From the NCBI GenBank assembly GCA_030737835.1, contig CM060851.1:8911129-8975128 (forward strand): a stretch of 64,000 nucleotides of DNA. Reading direction: 5' to 3'. Source of the DNA: Acorus gramineus. Lineage: Eukaryota; Streptophyta; Magnoliopsida; Acorales; Acoraceae. Shown one piece after another: positions 22,539 through 33,696 of the stretch. Within the stretch, counting starts at the first letter, position 1. Every line of letters begins with the position of its first letter. Both the position numbers and the translations under genes were made by a program. The notes under the pieces are model-generated. The model was not told the DNA's origin. It saw nothing but the letters and a program-made list of their open reading frames with translations, and did not search any database.

Positions 22539-23787
22539 ATGGATATTACCACTATCATGGAGAAACTGCCATTACCGCAGCCCTTCACAGAGAGCTGGGC
22601 ATCTCCTCAGACTTCACGGTTGACGAGTTGGCTGAAGATGAGGTCCCCACTCTCTATCTTGATTCCGTTCTCCTCCATCCCAGCTATTTCAAGGATGGGG
22701 GTCTTTCTCTTCCTCTGCCACACTTGGTGGCAGAGTTTCTTGACTTCTTTGGTCTCCACCCTATCTCGGTCGTTCCCAATGTGTACTGCATCTCAATGTG
22801 TGTGGTCAAGTTGGGAAGGAGGACTAGGGTTGAACTGGGCTTGACCGAGATCCGCTGGATCTATCAGGTCAAGGCTTCAACTTCCAGACGGTCTCTATCC
22901 TACTACATCTCTCGCTGGGCCAAGGTGCCAGAATTGGTCCTTGGCATGTCCCGGGGTGAAATCGCTGACTGGCAGGATCGCAGGATCCGGGTCCGGGGTC
23001 CCTGGATGCCAGACGGCTGGGATTCTTCCCGCAACCACCTGTGCCATCCCTGGAAGGCGAAGGTGGATGCCCCCAGGCCGGATGTCAAGGAGGTCAAGAA
23101 GGATGACATCTCCCGGGTGATAGAGTATCCAGACCGATCGTGGTGGGAGCTTCTTGGATTGGAGGAACCGAGATGTGCGCCATCCGAGGTGAGATTTCTT
23201 GCCGGTGTGGTTGAGCCTGCCGATGGCCCGGGTTCAGTTCCCCATCCTCCTGCTCCGGTCGACGCTGCGACGCTCTCTGAGGCTCCTCCGGTTGGGCTCT
23301 GGATCATGTTCCATTTCCCAACCGGTGGACCTTACCTCTTCACCGGTGCCTTCTGTCCATTCTCTGCCCTCTTCATCGTCTTCCTCTTCTTCTTCTTCAT
23401 CGTCTGTTCCCCTTGGGGATGTTGTTCCTCCCACCCGTGACATAGAAGCTGATACCTTGCCGGTGGTGCCCTCGATGATCCCGGGTGCTGATGTGGATAC
23501 TGCTCCTATTCTGGAAGATCGTCTTCTGGGTGTCAACCTCCCATGGACAATCCGTCCTGGAACTTGCAAGCCTCAACTCATGCAGCCGTCCTCTCCATAG
23601 ATCAACAACTGCGGTTTCTTCATGAAGCTTGCGAGGGTGATGAAGAGGTTCATCTTCTAGACTTCATCAGCGGCTACGCTTAGGCTATGCTAACCACTCA
23701 CGTGGTTTTCGAGAGATGAGCAACGAGGAGCTGTCCATACTTCACCGTGCCGCACGGGAGAGGAGGTTCCGTGGGAAGCGCTGAGCA
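22539..23787 (+). pseudogene. Gypsy-2 antisense gene 1 (aORF1), Transposase_28-type domain
   Basis: ATG at 22539, about 70 bases after TATTTAAGG. A frameshift near 22600 leads into the main frame (to about 23440): VPTLYLDSVLLHPSYF, LSLPLPHLVAEFLDFFGLHP, an RVRGPWMPDGWDSS motif and PDRSWWELLGLEE. These match aORF1 of Gypsy-1 in order. The intron seen in Gypsy-1 is absent here, and the reading continues across that point. A Ser/Pro/Glu-rich tail in another frame follows, then FLHEACEGDEEVHLLDFISG before a stop and the end near 23787. Opposite in strand to gag-pol. Function unknown. Confidence 0.72.
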
Positions 23788-24437
23788 GGGAACATGACAG
23801 AGGATTGAACATGTATTTTTTTTTGGTGTAATCTTTATCCAGTCAAATGAATAAAAAATTACTTTTTGGGTCAACCTTGCTCTTGTCTTGTGTACTCATG
23901 TCGCTTAGCCAAGTCCTTAAAGAACATAGGCTATCTTCCTCGTTGTATGCTTACTTTTTCTCGTCTTAGCGCTTCAAAGCTAAGTCACCTCGATTTCAAC
24001 CGCAAATCGCCCGCACTAGGCGACTAAGCTACTCTGCTTGAAATGAGCAGAGATGCCTTGTGTCATGCCCTTGATCAGGATGTCCTTGGTCGCATCCATT
24101 TGGTCGTAACGACCCTCCCGCCGATCTGTCCTTTCATGAGGCCACGCGGAAAGTCAAAGATAGAAATATCATAAACTTGCCACGTAAGCTGTACATCTGT
24201 CGAAACTGACGCCTCGTTCTGTGCCAGCTATTCCTCGATTTCTGTAGAAGATTTTGGCGGTAAATCTTCCACGATCTTGATTTTCACGCCCTTACCATGA
24301 TTGCGGAAAGCTCTCGAGGGATAATCGTCCCCTTAATGTAGTCCTCACTCGCTGAGAGAGGAGAGAGAGAGTTCAAAAATCAAATCCCCTCCTCGCTTTC
24401 AAACCTTGCCTCTTCTCGCTTTTCTTCTCGCATCACT
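23788..24437. other. Spacer between the two antisense genes of Gypsy-2
   Basis: No coding frame recognised. It includes a GA-rich run (about 24354-24375) shortly before the second antisense gene. Confidence 0.5.
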
Positions 24438-26759
24438 ATGTCGACAGACATCGTTCAGAGACTGAGATCTTCTCTGTCAATCCCTGATTCCATCATAATC
24501 ACGCCTACGCAGGAGAAGTTCTTCGATCTCATGAAGCATCAGAACCCTGATGCACTTTATTTGTATCCTTCTCAGATGTTGAGAAGTTCCCTTTCTCTTC
24601 CTCTCCCTCAACTAGTTAAGGATTTGATGTGTCGGTTTAAGCTTCCCCCGACACAATGTTCTCCTAACTTGTTGAGGGTTCTGATGTGCGTTGTCACCAT
24701 CAATCGTTCGCTGCACCTCGATCTCGAGGTAGATGACATCTACCATCTGTATGACTTGAGGAAAGCAGAGAATGCTTTTCTATCTCCAGGCCAGAAAAGA
24801 CATAACTCCTCTCGTGGAGAAGCTCCCTTCCTCTGACAGTGGGTGGAGGGAGGAGTGTCTCGTGTAGCTGAGCGGTCCTTGGGAATTTTTGATCTACGGA
24901 CCGCATGGTGGGGTGAAGGTGCCCTATCGTCTTTGTCCGATGAAATTGGGTAAGTATAAAAGTGATTGGCTTTTTAAACCTTTCCCTTCTTCATCATGAC
25001 CTGATGAGCTTCTTTATTTCTTGTCAGATGACCTTGAGCGAGCAACCCCGAATCCTTCGGTGGTGAAATTTGATTAGATTGCTTGTGCCCAAGAACTGGA
25101 GGATAAAGATTTTCACAAAATGCTCAGCCTCCCCACTTCTTCGGCTGCTGGTTCTTCCTTGGTGGCCGCTGGCACATCGTCGAGCCCTGGCGCTCCTTCT
25201 GCTTCTTTCTCCTGTCATGAACGAGGAGGTGGCTGGACAGCTTGCTGCCCTCAAAACCAAGTCTGCCTCTGTTTCAAGGAAGAGGCCCAGATTGTCGCTT
25301 CCTTCGAAACGAAGGCCAAAAACGCCTCACTCTGAATCTTTGGTCGAGGAGGATCAGACAGGAGAGGGGGCGGCCGCCACACCTGGCGCACCTTCGACTC
25401 TTATCCCTGGTAAGTGGGCCTCTTGTGAATGCAGCTTATGATCAAGGATCAGGGTTTGCTCTGACCCTGACAGACCGGGAAGCCCACCGAATCCTACTGC
25501 TAACAAATCGCTAGACACGGTAGTGGTTCAGCTATTTCCTAAAGTTGAGGTGATTGAGGTCTCCATCCCGGTTATTCTGATAGTTGACTTGGCTTGCGTT
25601 GAGTTGTCATCAGCTGAGGCCGTCGAGATGGCGCCTCCCTCGATGGCAGTTCCTGGGTCAAGCCCAATCGCTGCGATGGGGGTTGCATCCCATCCAAAAG
25701 TTCCCTCAGGGGTGCCTCCAGCCGTTATGGTGGAGACTCCATCCTCCACTTTGCCGTCTCTAATGGTGTCCTCGGTCATTCAAACCGCGGCCGTTCCTTT
25801 AGAACCCTCTCGCTCGGAGGTTCCTTTCGTCTCGCCCTCGGAGGCTGTTCCTTCTGCAGTAGTTGATGCTCCAAACTTGGCCTCCTCGGGGGTTACATTA
25901 GCCAGTGGGGCTATCCCTGTCAGAGCTTCTACAGCAGCTCCTTCGGCTAGTACCCTTGCCGGGCGCACCAACAAGGAGGTTGCTTGTGCTAAACTCAAGG
26001 GTTGCCTTCTTGAAGATGACCTAGAAAGCGCTTGCCAGGCAACGACTAAGGCGTTTTTTACTCGGCTCGACTGGAGCATATACAACGTAAGCAACCCTAC
26101 CCCTTTGTATTCTTTGTGTCCGACTTCAGAGCTCTGATAATCTAGTTTTTCAGAACTCTGTCCTCCTCCACGAGCTCAGCGAGCGTGAACTCGACGCGAA
26201 GAAGGCCAAATTGCCGCTGAAGGCAACGCAGGAGCTCACGCATCGTAGAGAGATGCAGCTAAAGATTGCTGAAGAGCAAACTACGATTGCGAACTGTGCT
26301 CGCCTAGCGGCAGAGTTAGTTGAATCTTCTGCTTGGCGTGACTTGGCTACTGCTGAAGCTCGTGCCGTGGCTGCTGAGGAGCGAGTGAAAGAGCTTCTCG
26401 ACTTGAAGCTTTCACAGTCCTTCGACTAGGCCAAGCTTTCTCTATGAGCAGAAAATGCAGAGAAACCAGTTGATGTTTTGATGCAGGAGTCACGAGATCA
26501 ACATGCCATTATCTCTGACCTTCGAGCTGATGTCGCGGCCACGTACGAGGACAGACTGATGAAGGGTCGAGACGAAGCCTTCGCGTCGGTGAAAAATTAG
26601 ATACATGAGATCTTGGACTATTTGACGACCTGTGCCGACAAGAATTACGACCGTGGCTATAGTCAAGGATATGAGGACAAGTCGAACAATGTCTCTCCTC
26701 GTGTTGCTAGCACTTCCTATTCTGGTTCTGGGTCTGATCCCGATGATTGGTCTCATTGA
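24438..26759 (+). pseudogene. Gypsy-2 antisense gene 2 (aORF2), Transposase_28 plus coiled coil
   Basis: ATG at 24438 opens MSTDIVQRLRSSLSIPDS and a second, diverged Transposase_28-like domain (LSLPLPQLVKDLMCRFKLPP). A shift near 24790 leads to EFLIYGPHGGVKVPYRLC, then an intron with GTAAGT donor at 24950 and CAG acceptor ending 25027. A long Ser/Pro/Val/Ala-rich linker follows (25523-25970), then a second intron 26087-26153 (GTAAGC to TTTCAG). The last exon is a coiled coil (ERELDAKKAKLPLKATQEL and onward), broken by stops at 26427 and later, ending in NYDRGYSQGYEDK and a Ser-rich tail with stop at 26757-26759. It combines features split over two genes in Gypsy-1. Function unknown. Confidence 0.72.
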
Positions 26760-26939
26760 TGATTGACATTTTGTAAAGACAATGTTTTCTTTAAACAACT
26801 TGTCTTCTTAATGTCTACTCATTTGTTTTCTTGTTTGCATAACGTGTATGCTTGGAGTGCTTGTTCGCTGGGATAATAGGGATGTACCATTTCAGAATTT
26901 AAGCCCATTTAATGGACTAATTCCGCTTATCCTTGCCTC

Positions 26940-27360
26940 GCGACCTCCATAAGCTGGTCGTAGGGCCTTGGCCCTTTGAGACCTTAATTGACATAGGGGG
27001 AGCTTGTACTTCCTAACGACCTCATCTTGTGAGTGTATCCTATGCATTCCATTTCTTGTTGGCCCTTGGAGACCTTAGTGGGCATAGGGGAAGCTTGTAC
27101 TTCCTAACGACCTCATCTTGTGAGTGTATCCTATGCATTCCACTTTTTATTGCCTTTTACTCGAGTGCTTAATCGATGGATGGGGCGTCCCCAGTGCGAC
27201 CTCCTCTACGAAGAGTGCTCATCCGATTGACCTGAATGGGATTAATGCGCGACCTCCATAGAGTGCTTTTCTTGCGACCTTTGTCGAGAGTGCTATCTCG
27301 CGACCTCTTTCCAAGAGTGCTTATTTGAATTCAAGTTCTCGCGCGACCTCGAACGGGCTT
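26940..27360. repeat. Repeat-rich convergence zone of Gypsy-2
   Basis: Contains a roughly 94-bp direct duplication (about 26969-27142; phrases GCTTGTACTTCCTAACGACC and TGAGTGTATCCTATGCATTC occur twice) and then at least four spaced pairs of GCGACCT and AGAGTGCT between 27198 and 27350. It lies between the 3' end of the antisense gene and the 3' end of pol, as the 97-bp array does in Gypsy-1, and shares the same two words. Confidence 0.8.
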
Positions 27361-27459
27361 CCATTCACATAAAATATTCACAACGAATAGAAACCAAGCA
27401 AAAATTTTTATTTCAAAATTAGTACCTTTTCAGATGCATTACATTGCGAGGTCTTATGA

Positions 27460-28300
27460 GTGCCTCTCCATTCATTCATTCTAAGTAGTAAGCTCCTTTT
27501 GGACCTAGCCCGGCGACTTTATATGGTCCCTCCCAGCTAGGTTCGAGTTTACCATCAGATCATTTTCAGGATTCAGGGAATACTTCTTGAAGGATCAGAT
27601 CTCCAACTCGAAAGCTTCGTCGTGAAACCCTCTTTGTTGTAGCTTTGTGCAATCTGGTTCCGGTAGTTTCGCTCATCCCTTAGGTCCAAGTTAGACGCGA
27701 AAACTTCTTCATTAGCGTGTGGCTTGAAGTTGTTGGGATCCCGAGCTCTATAGGAATGACTGCTTCGACACCAAAGGCCAGGGAAAACGGGGTTTCGCTT
27801 GTGGCCCTTCGTGATGTCGTGAGGTAAGCCCATAATACTGAGGGGAGTTCATCCACCCAGTTCCCTTTGGCTGCGTTGAGGCGCTTCTTGATCCCGTCCA
27901 AGATGGTACAGTTAGTGATCTCTGCCTGCCAGTTACCTTGGGAATACCGAGGGGAAGAGAACATATGCTTTATTCCCAGCTCCTCGCAAAACTCCCTTAT
28001 GGTAGCGTTGTCGAACTGTGTTCCATTGTCAGAGATTATGGTATTCGGTACCCCGAACCTGCATACAATCTCCTTCCATAGGAAACTTCGCACCTCGACA
28101 TCGTGAATCCTGGCCAGGGCCACGACTTCCACCCATTTGGTGAAGTAGTCGGTGGTGACCAGCAGGAACCACTTTTGAGATAGTGCCATGGGCATGGGTC
28201 CGACTATATCGAACCCCCATTGAGCAAACGGCCAAGGACTTTGAGGAGTATTCAAATCCCCGGTGGGTTGATGGATCAGCGGGCTGAATCGCTGACATTT
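27460..28300 (-). pseudogene. pol: Gypsy-2 integrase
   Basis: The frame 28255-27680 is open for 191 codons: GFDIVGPMPM, TTDYFTKWVEVVALARIHDV, IISDNGTQFDNATIREF and QAEITNCTI, so all three catalytic acidic residues are present, unlike in Gypsy-1. The Gly before Gln in the usual NGQAE motif is Trp here. The C-terminal part continues in a shifted frame (27573-27833) and is interrupted. The best preserved enzyme of the two gypsy elements, yet still not a complete reading frame. Confidence 0.85.
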
Positions 28301-28387
28301 GTCTTATCTCCTCATGAGATCGAGTGAATCTTTTGCGAGGGTTGGCCAGAAGTAACCAGCAGTCAATATGCGGCGAGCCAGGGATCG

Positions 28388-31110
28388 TTAAACAGTATGG
28401 CTCCCACATATCCCCGAATGCATCTCCTCTAGCACTTCCTTGGCTTCAGCGAGGGTGACACATCGCAAGAGCGGGCCGTTGAAGCTTTGCTTATACAGAA
28501 TGCCTTGATCAGAAATCAAGAACCGAGCGGATCGATTCTTAATTTTCCTAGCTTCCTCCTTATTCGGCAAGAGGATGTCTTCCTTCAGGTATGACATAAT
28601 GGGATCCATCCAAGTTTCTGTTCGGGGTTCCGGATCCACCGCCATGACTGATTCATGTTGAGAGATGCTCGGCTCCCCCAAAAACTCGATCAGAATCTCA
28701 TGAGATGGTTCTCCTTCTAGAGCACTGGCCAAATTTGCCAAGGCGTTAGCTTGGGTGTTATGCTCGCGGTCGATCGAGTGGATCTTCCAGTCACCGATTT
28801 GTGCGAGCAGGGTCTGCGCATAGCTCTGGTAGGCAACCATGCGCTCATCTTTGGTCTGGTACTCCCTGGTACTTTGGCATACCAGGAGCTGCGAATCACT
28901 GTAGATCACCAATTTACGCATGGAGAGATCTATAGCGAATTCCAAACCCGCGATCAGGGCCTCATATTCTGCTTCGTTGTTGGAAGCCTTGAGGCCGAGA
29001 TTGATCGCATGTTCAAACAGGAATCCGTCTTCACTTCACAGGATCATCCCTGCTCTTGCCCCTTTTCTATTGGATGCCTAATCAACGTGGAGTGTCCAAG
29101 AGATTGGCCTGAAGTTGGAGATGGTGCAGACCTGCTGCTCGGCTGGCGTGAGGTCAGCAATGATGTCTGTGACCACTTGGCCTTCAATGGAATTTTTGGG
29201 CTGATAGTGGATATCAATGGCTGATAGCTCCACTACCCATTTTAGCAATCTCCCCGCAACGTCTGCCTTTCGTAGTACGGCCTTGAGTGGCGAGTCGGTG
29301 ATGACGTGGATCGAATGGACTTGGAAGTAATGGCGTAATTTCTGGGCAGAAATGAGTAAAGCAAACACAAGTTTCTCGATGCGGGGATACCTAATTTTTG
29401 CCCCATTCAATGCCTTGCTGGCATAGTAGACTGCTCGCTGCCCCCGGTCTATGTCCTTCAACAGTGCAGAACTGACTGCATGCTCGGAAGCTGCGATGTA
29501 AAAGGAGTAAGATATCTTCGGGAGAAGGGCACACTAGAAGTGGCGGCGTACTGAGGTATTTTTTAACTTCCTCAAACGCCTTTTGACATTCCTGCGTCCA
29601 TTCAAAATTTTGTGCTTTTCGAAGCAGTAGGAAGAATGGTTGGCACCGATGAGTGGCTCTGGAGGTGAACTGATTGAGTGCGATCAGCCTACCAGTAAGC
29701 TTCTGCACCTCCTTCTTGTTCCGCGAAGGTTCCATCTCCATGAAGGTTTTGATTCCCCGCTGTGACGTCAAATACCCCAAAAAATTGCCCGATGTGACTC
29801 TGAAGGAGCACTTCATTGCGTTTAATTTGAGGCGGTATTTGCATAACACAGCGAAGACCTCTTCCAAATGGGATAGTTGGTCAGCTCTGCGCTCGCTCTT
29901 GACCATCATGTCATCAATATAGACTTCTACAGTTCTCCTGATCTGCTACTGGAAGATCTTCATAACCAACCTCTGATAGGTTACCCCGGTATTTTTTAAA
30001 CCCGAATGGCATTACTTTCTAACAGTAAATACCAGTGGGGGTTATGAATGCGGTTTTTCTTGGTCGGGCTCGTACAACAGGATTTGGTGGTAGCCTGAAT
30101 AAGCATCCATAAAACTCATTAGTTCGTTACCTGATGAGGAGTCCACCAGCTGATCGATCTTTGGAAGTGGGAAGTTGTCCTTCGGGCACGCGCTGTTCAA
30201 GTCGGTGAAGTCTACGCACACCCGCCACTTATTGTTCTTCTTTGGGACCACCACAGTGTTGGCCAGCCAGTTGGGATGTTATACTTTGCGGATGAACCTG
30301 GCGACTAAGAGTCTATTCACCTCGTCTCTTATTGCTTCTGCATGTGCTGAGGCCATTCATTGTTGCTTCTGCCGAACTGGGTGAATGGTTGGCGAAATGA
30401 ACAACCGGTGGTTTGCGACCTTGGGGTTGATCCCCGGCATGTCGCGAGGCTTCCAGGCAAAGACATCCTTGTTTTTGACAAGGAGGTTGAGTATCGCCTT
30501 TCTTTCCTCGGCTGACAATAAACTCCCGACGAGAAATAAATTCTCAGGGTCAATAGAGTCTATGGGGACCTGCTCTAGGTCTTCCAGAACCCTCTCTGTG
30601 GGACCGGGTCGGCTCTCGTCTGCCTTGACTCGATCCTGAAGTAATTACCACCTCTTAGGATGGATCTCTCCCTCCTTGGGTAGTTCCTCGGGTAGGGTTG
30701 ATTTCCCCGCCAGTGCCACCATATAGCATCGTCTCGTGGCTACCTGATCCCCTCGAATCTCTATTATCCCTTCAGCCGTGGGGAAACGAAGATGCTAATG
30801 ATAAGTGGAGGGGTTCACCTTCATCGCCGCCAACCATGTGCGCCCAATGATCGCGTTGTATCGTGATGGGAGGTCCATGATGGTGAACTTTGTCATGGAT
30901 GCCTTATTTCTTCCTCGGATTGGCATGGTGATCTGTCCAGCCAGAACGACTCATGCACCATTGAAAGCGACCAGAGGATCCTTGGCTGGGATGAGGTTAG
31001 CCGCTTTCAAACCCATCCGAAGGAAGGGTTGCATAAAAAGGATGTCGACTGAGCTCCCTGTGTTGACAAGGATCCTTTTGACGTCAAAATTAGAGATGCG
31101 TAGGGCAATT
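28388..31110 (-). pseudogene. pol: Gypsy-2 pol: protease, RT, RNase H and second RNase H
   Basis: Minus strand. The protease active site reads ILVNTGSSVDILF (about 31055-31090): the catalytic Asp is Asn (GAC to AAC). RT shows VDFTDLNSACPKDNFPLPKI, FMDAYSGYHQI and YIDDM (about 29925), separated by stops and shifts between 30042 and 29940. The thumb and first RNase H run 29909-29391 and 29461-29078. The second RNase H (LSMRKLVIYSDSQLLVCQST, HNTQANALANLA) and the start of the integrase zinc finger (MHSGICGSH) are in 28945-28388. Broken in several places. Confidence 0.87.
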
Positions 31111-32921
31111 ACCAGCGCATCAAAATGTAGGGCCTGGACTCCCTCCAGGATGGCGTCAGAGAAGGTGATGACTCCCTCGTCATCGTTCTTTGCTTTGTTT
31201 GTGACCAGCTTCGGCTCCTGGTCGATCTGCATCATTTCGAAGGAGATTTGCATCTTCTTCGAATCTCGCCGGACACTCTTCGACTTGCTGAAATGCGATT
31301 TGCCTCTGAAGATGACATATATAACTTCGGCCACAATGTTGGCGTCAACGTTTGTAACATGCTGCTCCTCTGCAGCTTGGGTCTTCTCGGAGGGTACATA
31401 TTCCTTCAGGCGCCCCTTTCGGACCTGTTCTTCCAGGAATCCTCAAAAAATGCGACACCAATCGGTCGTGTGCCCCACACTTTTGTGATAGTCGCAGCGG
31501 AGAGACTGGTCCCGCTTTGACTCATCACTCTTCATTGGCTCAGGCCAGCTGAACCATTGCCGACCCTGAATTTTGGGCAGAATTTGGGATGGTGGGATTT
31601 TAAAGAACGTCCCCCGTCCCTCTCGCACCTCATTCGTTGAGGCGCCCTGCTTCTTGTCCTTGTCGCCCCGTTGGTCCCTCTAAAGGGATTTCGTCGAGCG
31701 TTTAGTTGCCGGTGCGGGTGTGGTGGCCATTGGCGAAGAGCGGGATGTTGCCACCACTTGCTTGAGGAGCTTAGACTCCTCTTCCACCTTTGTGTACTTT
31801 TCGGCACGCCTCATCAGATCAAGCACATCGGAAGGAGTGCGCTTGATGAGCGATTCCTTCAGGCTATTGCCAGCTGGAAGTCCGTTGTGAAAGGCCAGGA
31901 CTGCAACGTCCTCATTGCAGTCTTCTACTTTGAACTTCAGGATACGAAATCGATCGACATATTGATGAATCGATTATCCCTGTTGCATCTGGATCTTCAT
32001 GAGATCTCCAAGGTCTTTCTTCCTTTGCCTACTGCAGATGAAGTGCTCAGCAAACATCGTGCCAAGCTCTTTGAAAGTTCGGATCGTTGCAGGCAGTAGA
32101 GGGTGCAACCAGGTGAGTGTGGCCCCTTCTAGGCTAGATGGGAAGAGGCGGCACATCAGCCCGTCGTATAGCTCATACAATGTCATGGAGTGACGGAACG
32201 CTAAAATATGGTCGTAAGGGTCCGACGTGCCATTGTACAACTTGAACTTGGCCTGAACAAACTTTCGTGGAAGTCATTCTCTGAGGATGGCTGGGCAAAA
32301 CAGAGAGGCGAAGCCCCGTAATGCGTGCTCTACCATCCCGTGATCTCGGGCTCACCACACCTCCGAACACAAGTTGTGGCGGGGCTGCACGATGGCTCCC
32401 TTCGTTTGCTGCAGGGGATCGCCTTGGTATCCGCCGGATGCTTCACGGAAGGCCGACCTTTCTAGATGTGTCGGCCTTCGCAAAGCTTCCCTCCGGGTGC
32501 AACGTTCCCGGCGTGGGGAACATCTGCGCCTTGGTTCCTCATGAACTTGTCGGCTAGCTCGAGGGAAGCATGAACGTCGACGGCTCCGTTGCCTACAATT
32601 TGAGGAAGAGGTGCTTCCTTCCGAATCATGCACGGTGTTGGTTGGTGGATTGGGCTGTGTCGGGGGTGGCGGCAGGATGCTCCGTTGAACGGGAAGTTGC
32701 GGATGTTGGTTGGCGTAGAACTGTTGCATCGATGCTTCAATCATTTGGTGCATGGATCCCTGGAGGAGGATGAGGAGTGTTTCTTGTGCGGATTCCACCA
32801 CCTGCCGGAGATCTTGGGCCTGATTGGTCATGGCCCTGGGCGAATCGTCGATGGAAACACTTGGTGGGACGTCAACTCGACTTTGTTGTCTTTCGGAAGG
32901 GGTGTCATTTGAATCAGACAT
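31111..32921 (-). pseudogene. gag: Gypsy-2 gag
   Basis: The likely start is the ATG at 32921, 28 bases after the PBS; the longer frame from 33068 begins inside the LTR and is not used. The protein starts MSDSNDTPSERQQSRV, has a Gln-rich helix, a Pro-rich stretch, then in shifted frames the gag domain (MYNGTSDPYDHILAFRHSMT, FPSSLEGATLTWLHPL, AEHFICSRQRKKDLGDLMKI) and the zinc-knuckle-like CDYHKSVGHTTDWC near 31450-31500. It ends before the protease. Several frameshifts. Confidence 0.83.
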
Positions 32922-32948
32922 TTTGAGCACTGCCTTTTTGTTACGTTG

Positions 32949-32965
32949 TCCCACAGACTGCGCCA
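32949..32965 (-). other. Gypsy-2 primer-binding site
   Basis: The minus strand reads TGGCGCAGTCTGTGGGA, one base different from the Gypsy-1 site, just after the LTR end. Confidence 0.8.
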
Positions 32966-32967
32966 GA

Positions 32968-33696
32968 CGGAGGAGAATAGTTTCCGCTACAGTTAAATTT
33001 GTAGAAGTGGGATTAAAACTCATATTGGACTTTGTTTTTGTCTTAATGACTGATTGTGATTGACTCAATAAATAACTGTCTTTGACTGGGCCTTTATAGT
33101 GCTATTGTGTGACCTCTTTATAGGATGCCTACGTACCCTTTGGGGATCAAGTCACATGTAGTTCCTTTAATGGCCTTGTAACTGCCTTGCCACTAAGTGT
33201 TTAGTGGGTTTTTTTTTCCAGGAAAACGTTCCTCATGTCGAACCCTTGATTACCCGCGTTTCGTAGGTAGTGGGCCTTAATTTCCAACTTGGCAGTTACT
33301 GGCGTTTCATTCCTCTGACTGTTTCTTCAGTCTGCTAGTGGCCCTTTGGCCTACTCGTTTTTCTGCCATGTCATTTTGAGTACGTTTGCGAAATGGAAGA
33401 TCACCCGATTTGACCTCTTGTCTAGTCGTGTCTTCTTTGCTCGTACGCAAGGAGTAAGGTCATCCAACCATACCTCTTGTCTGGTCGTGCCTTAACTGCT
33501 CTGGGTGGTATTCTTTCGCGAGGTGCCTGACTGTCCGACTAGACCTTGGATCTACTCGTGTCAATGCATCTAGGAAAGTCATCATTGCTCAGAATCCTGA
33601 CTCTGATTCGCGGGGCCCACGCATGGCCCATATCCGTCTTGCAATGACACGTCAGTCCTGGCCTAATACATGTCGTGGTGCGGATTTTTACCTCCA
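32968..33696 (-). repeat. Gypsy-2 5' LTR
   Basis: The right boundary CCTCCA is fixed by the match with the other LTR remnant. The left boundary is inferred from the PBS; the terminal base pair appears mutated (CGGAGG where TG would be expected). TATAAAGG on the minus strand at 33091-33098 is a candidate TATA box. Confidence 0.75.

Larger units (their letters stand above)
22058..33696 (-). mobile_element. Gypsy-2: Tat-like Ty3/gypsy element nested in MULE-1
   Basis: Read on the minus strand: 5' LTR about 32968-33696, PBS 32949-32965, gag, protease, RT, RNase H, second RNase H, integrase, two antisense genes, PPT 22158-22176 and a 100-bp remnant of the 3' LTR. Architecture equals Gypsy-1, but nucleotide similarity is low, so it is a different family of the same lineage. 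The outer part of the 3' LTR is missing, probably by deletion, so no TSD can be read. MULE-type sequence with GGTATATACC resumes directly after 33696. Confidence 0.88.

Noticed and set aside
22434..22844. 136-codon frame overlapping the start of Gypsy-2 aORF1
   Set aside because: Only its first part from 22539 is likely coding; the rest is an out-of-frame reading of the Transposase_28 region, whose conserved motifs lie in the frame ending at 23440.
7527..33696. Integrated plant pararetrovirus instead of retrotransposons
   Set aside because: Both elements have LTRs, PBS, PPT and integrase, which caulimovirus-type sequences lack. The dual RNase H fits Tat elements.
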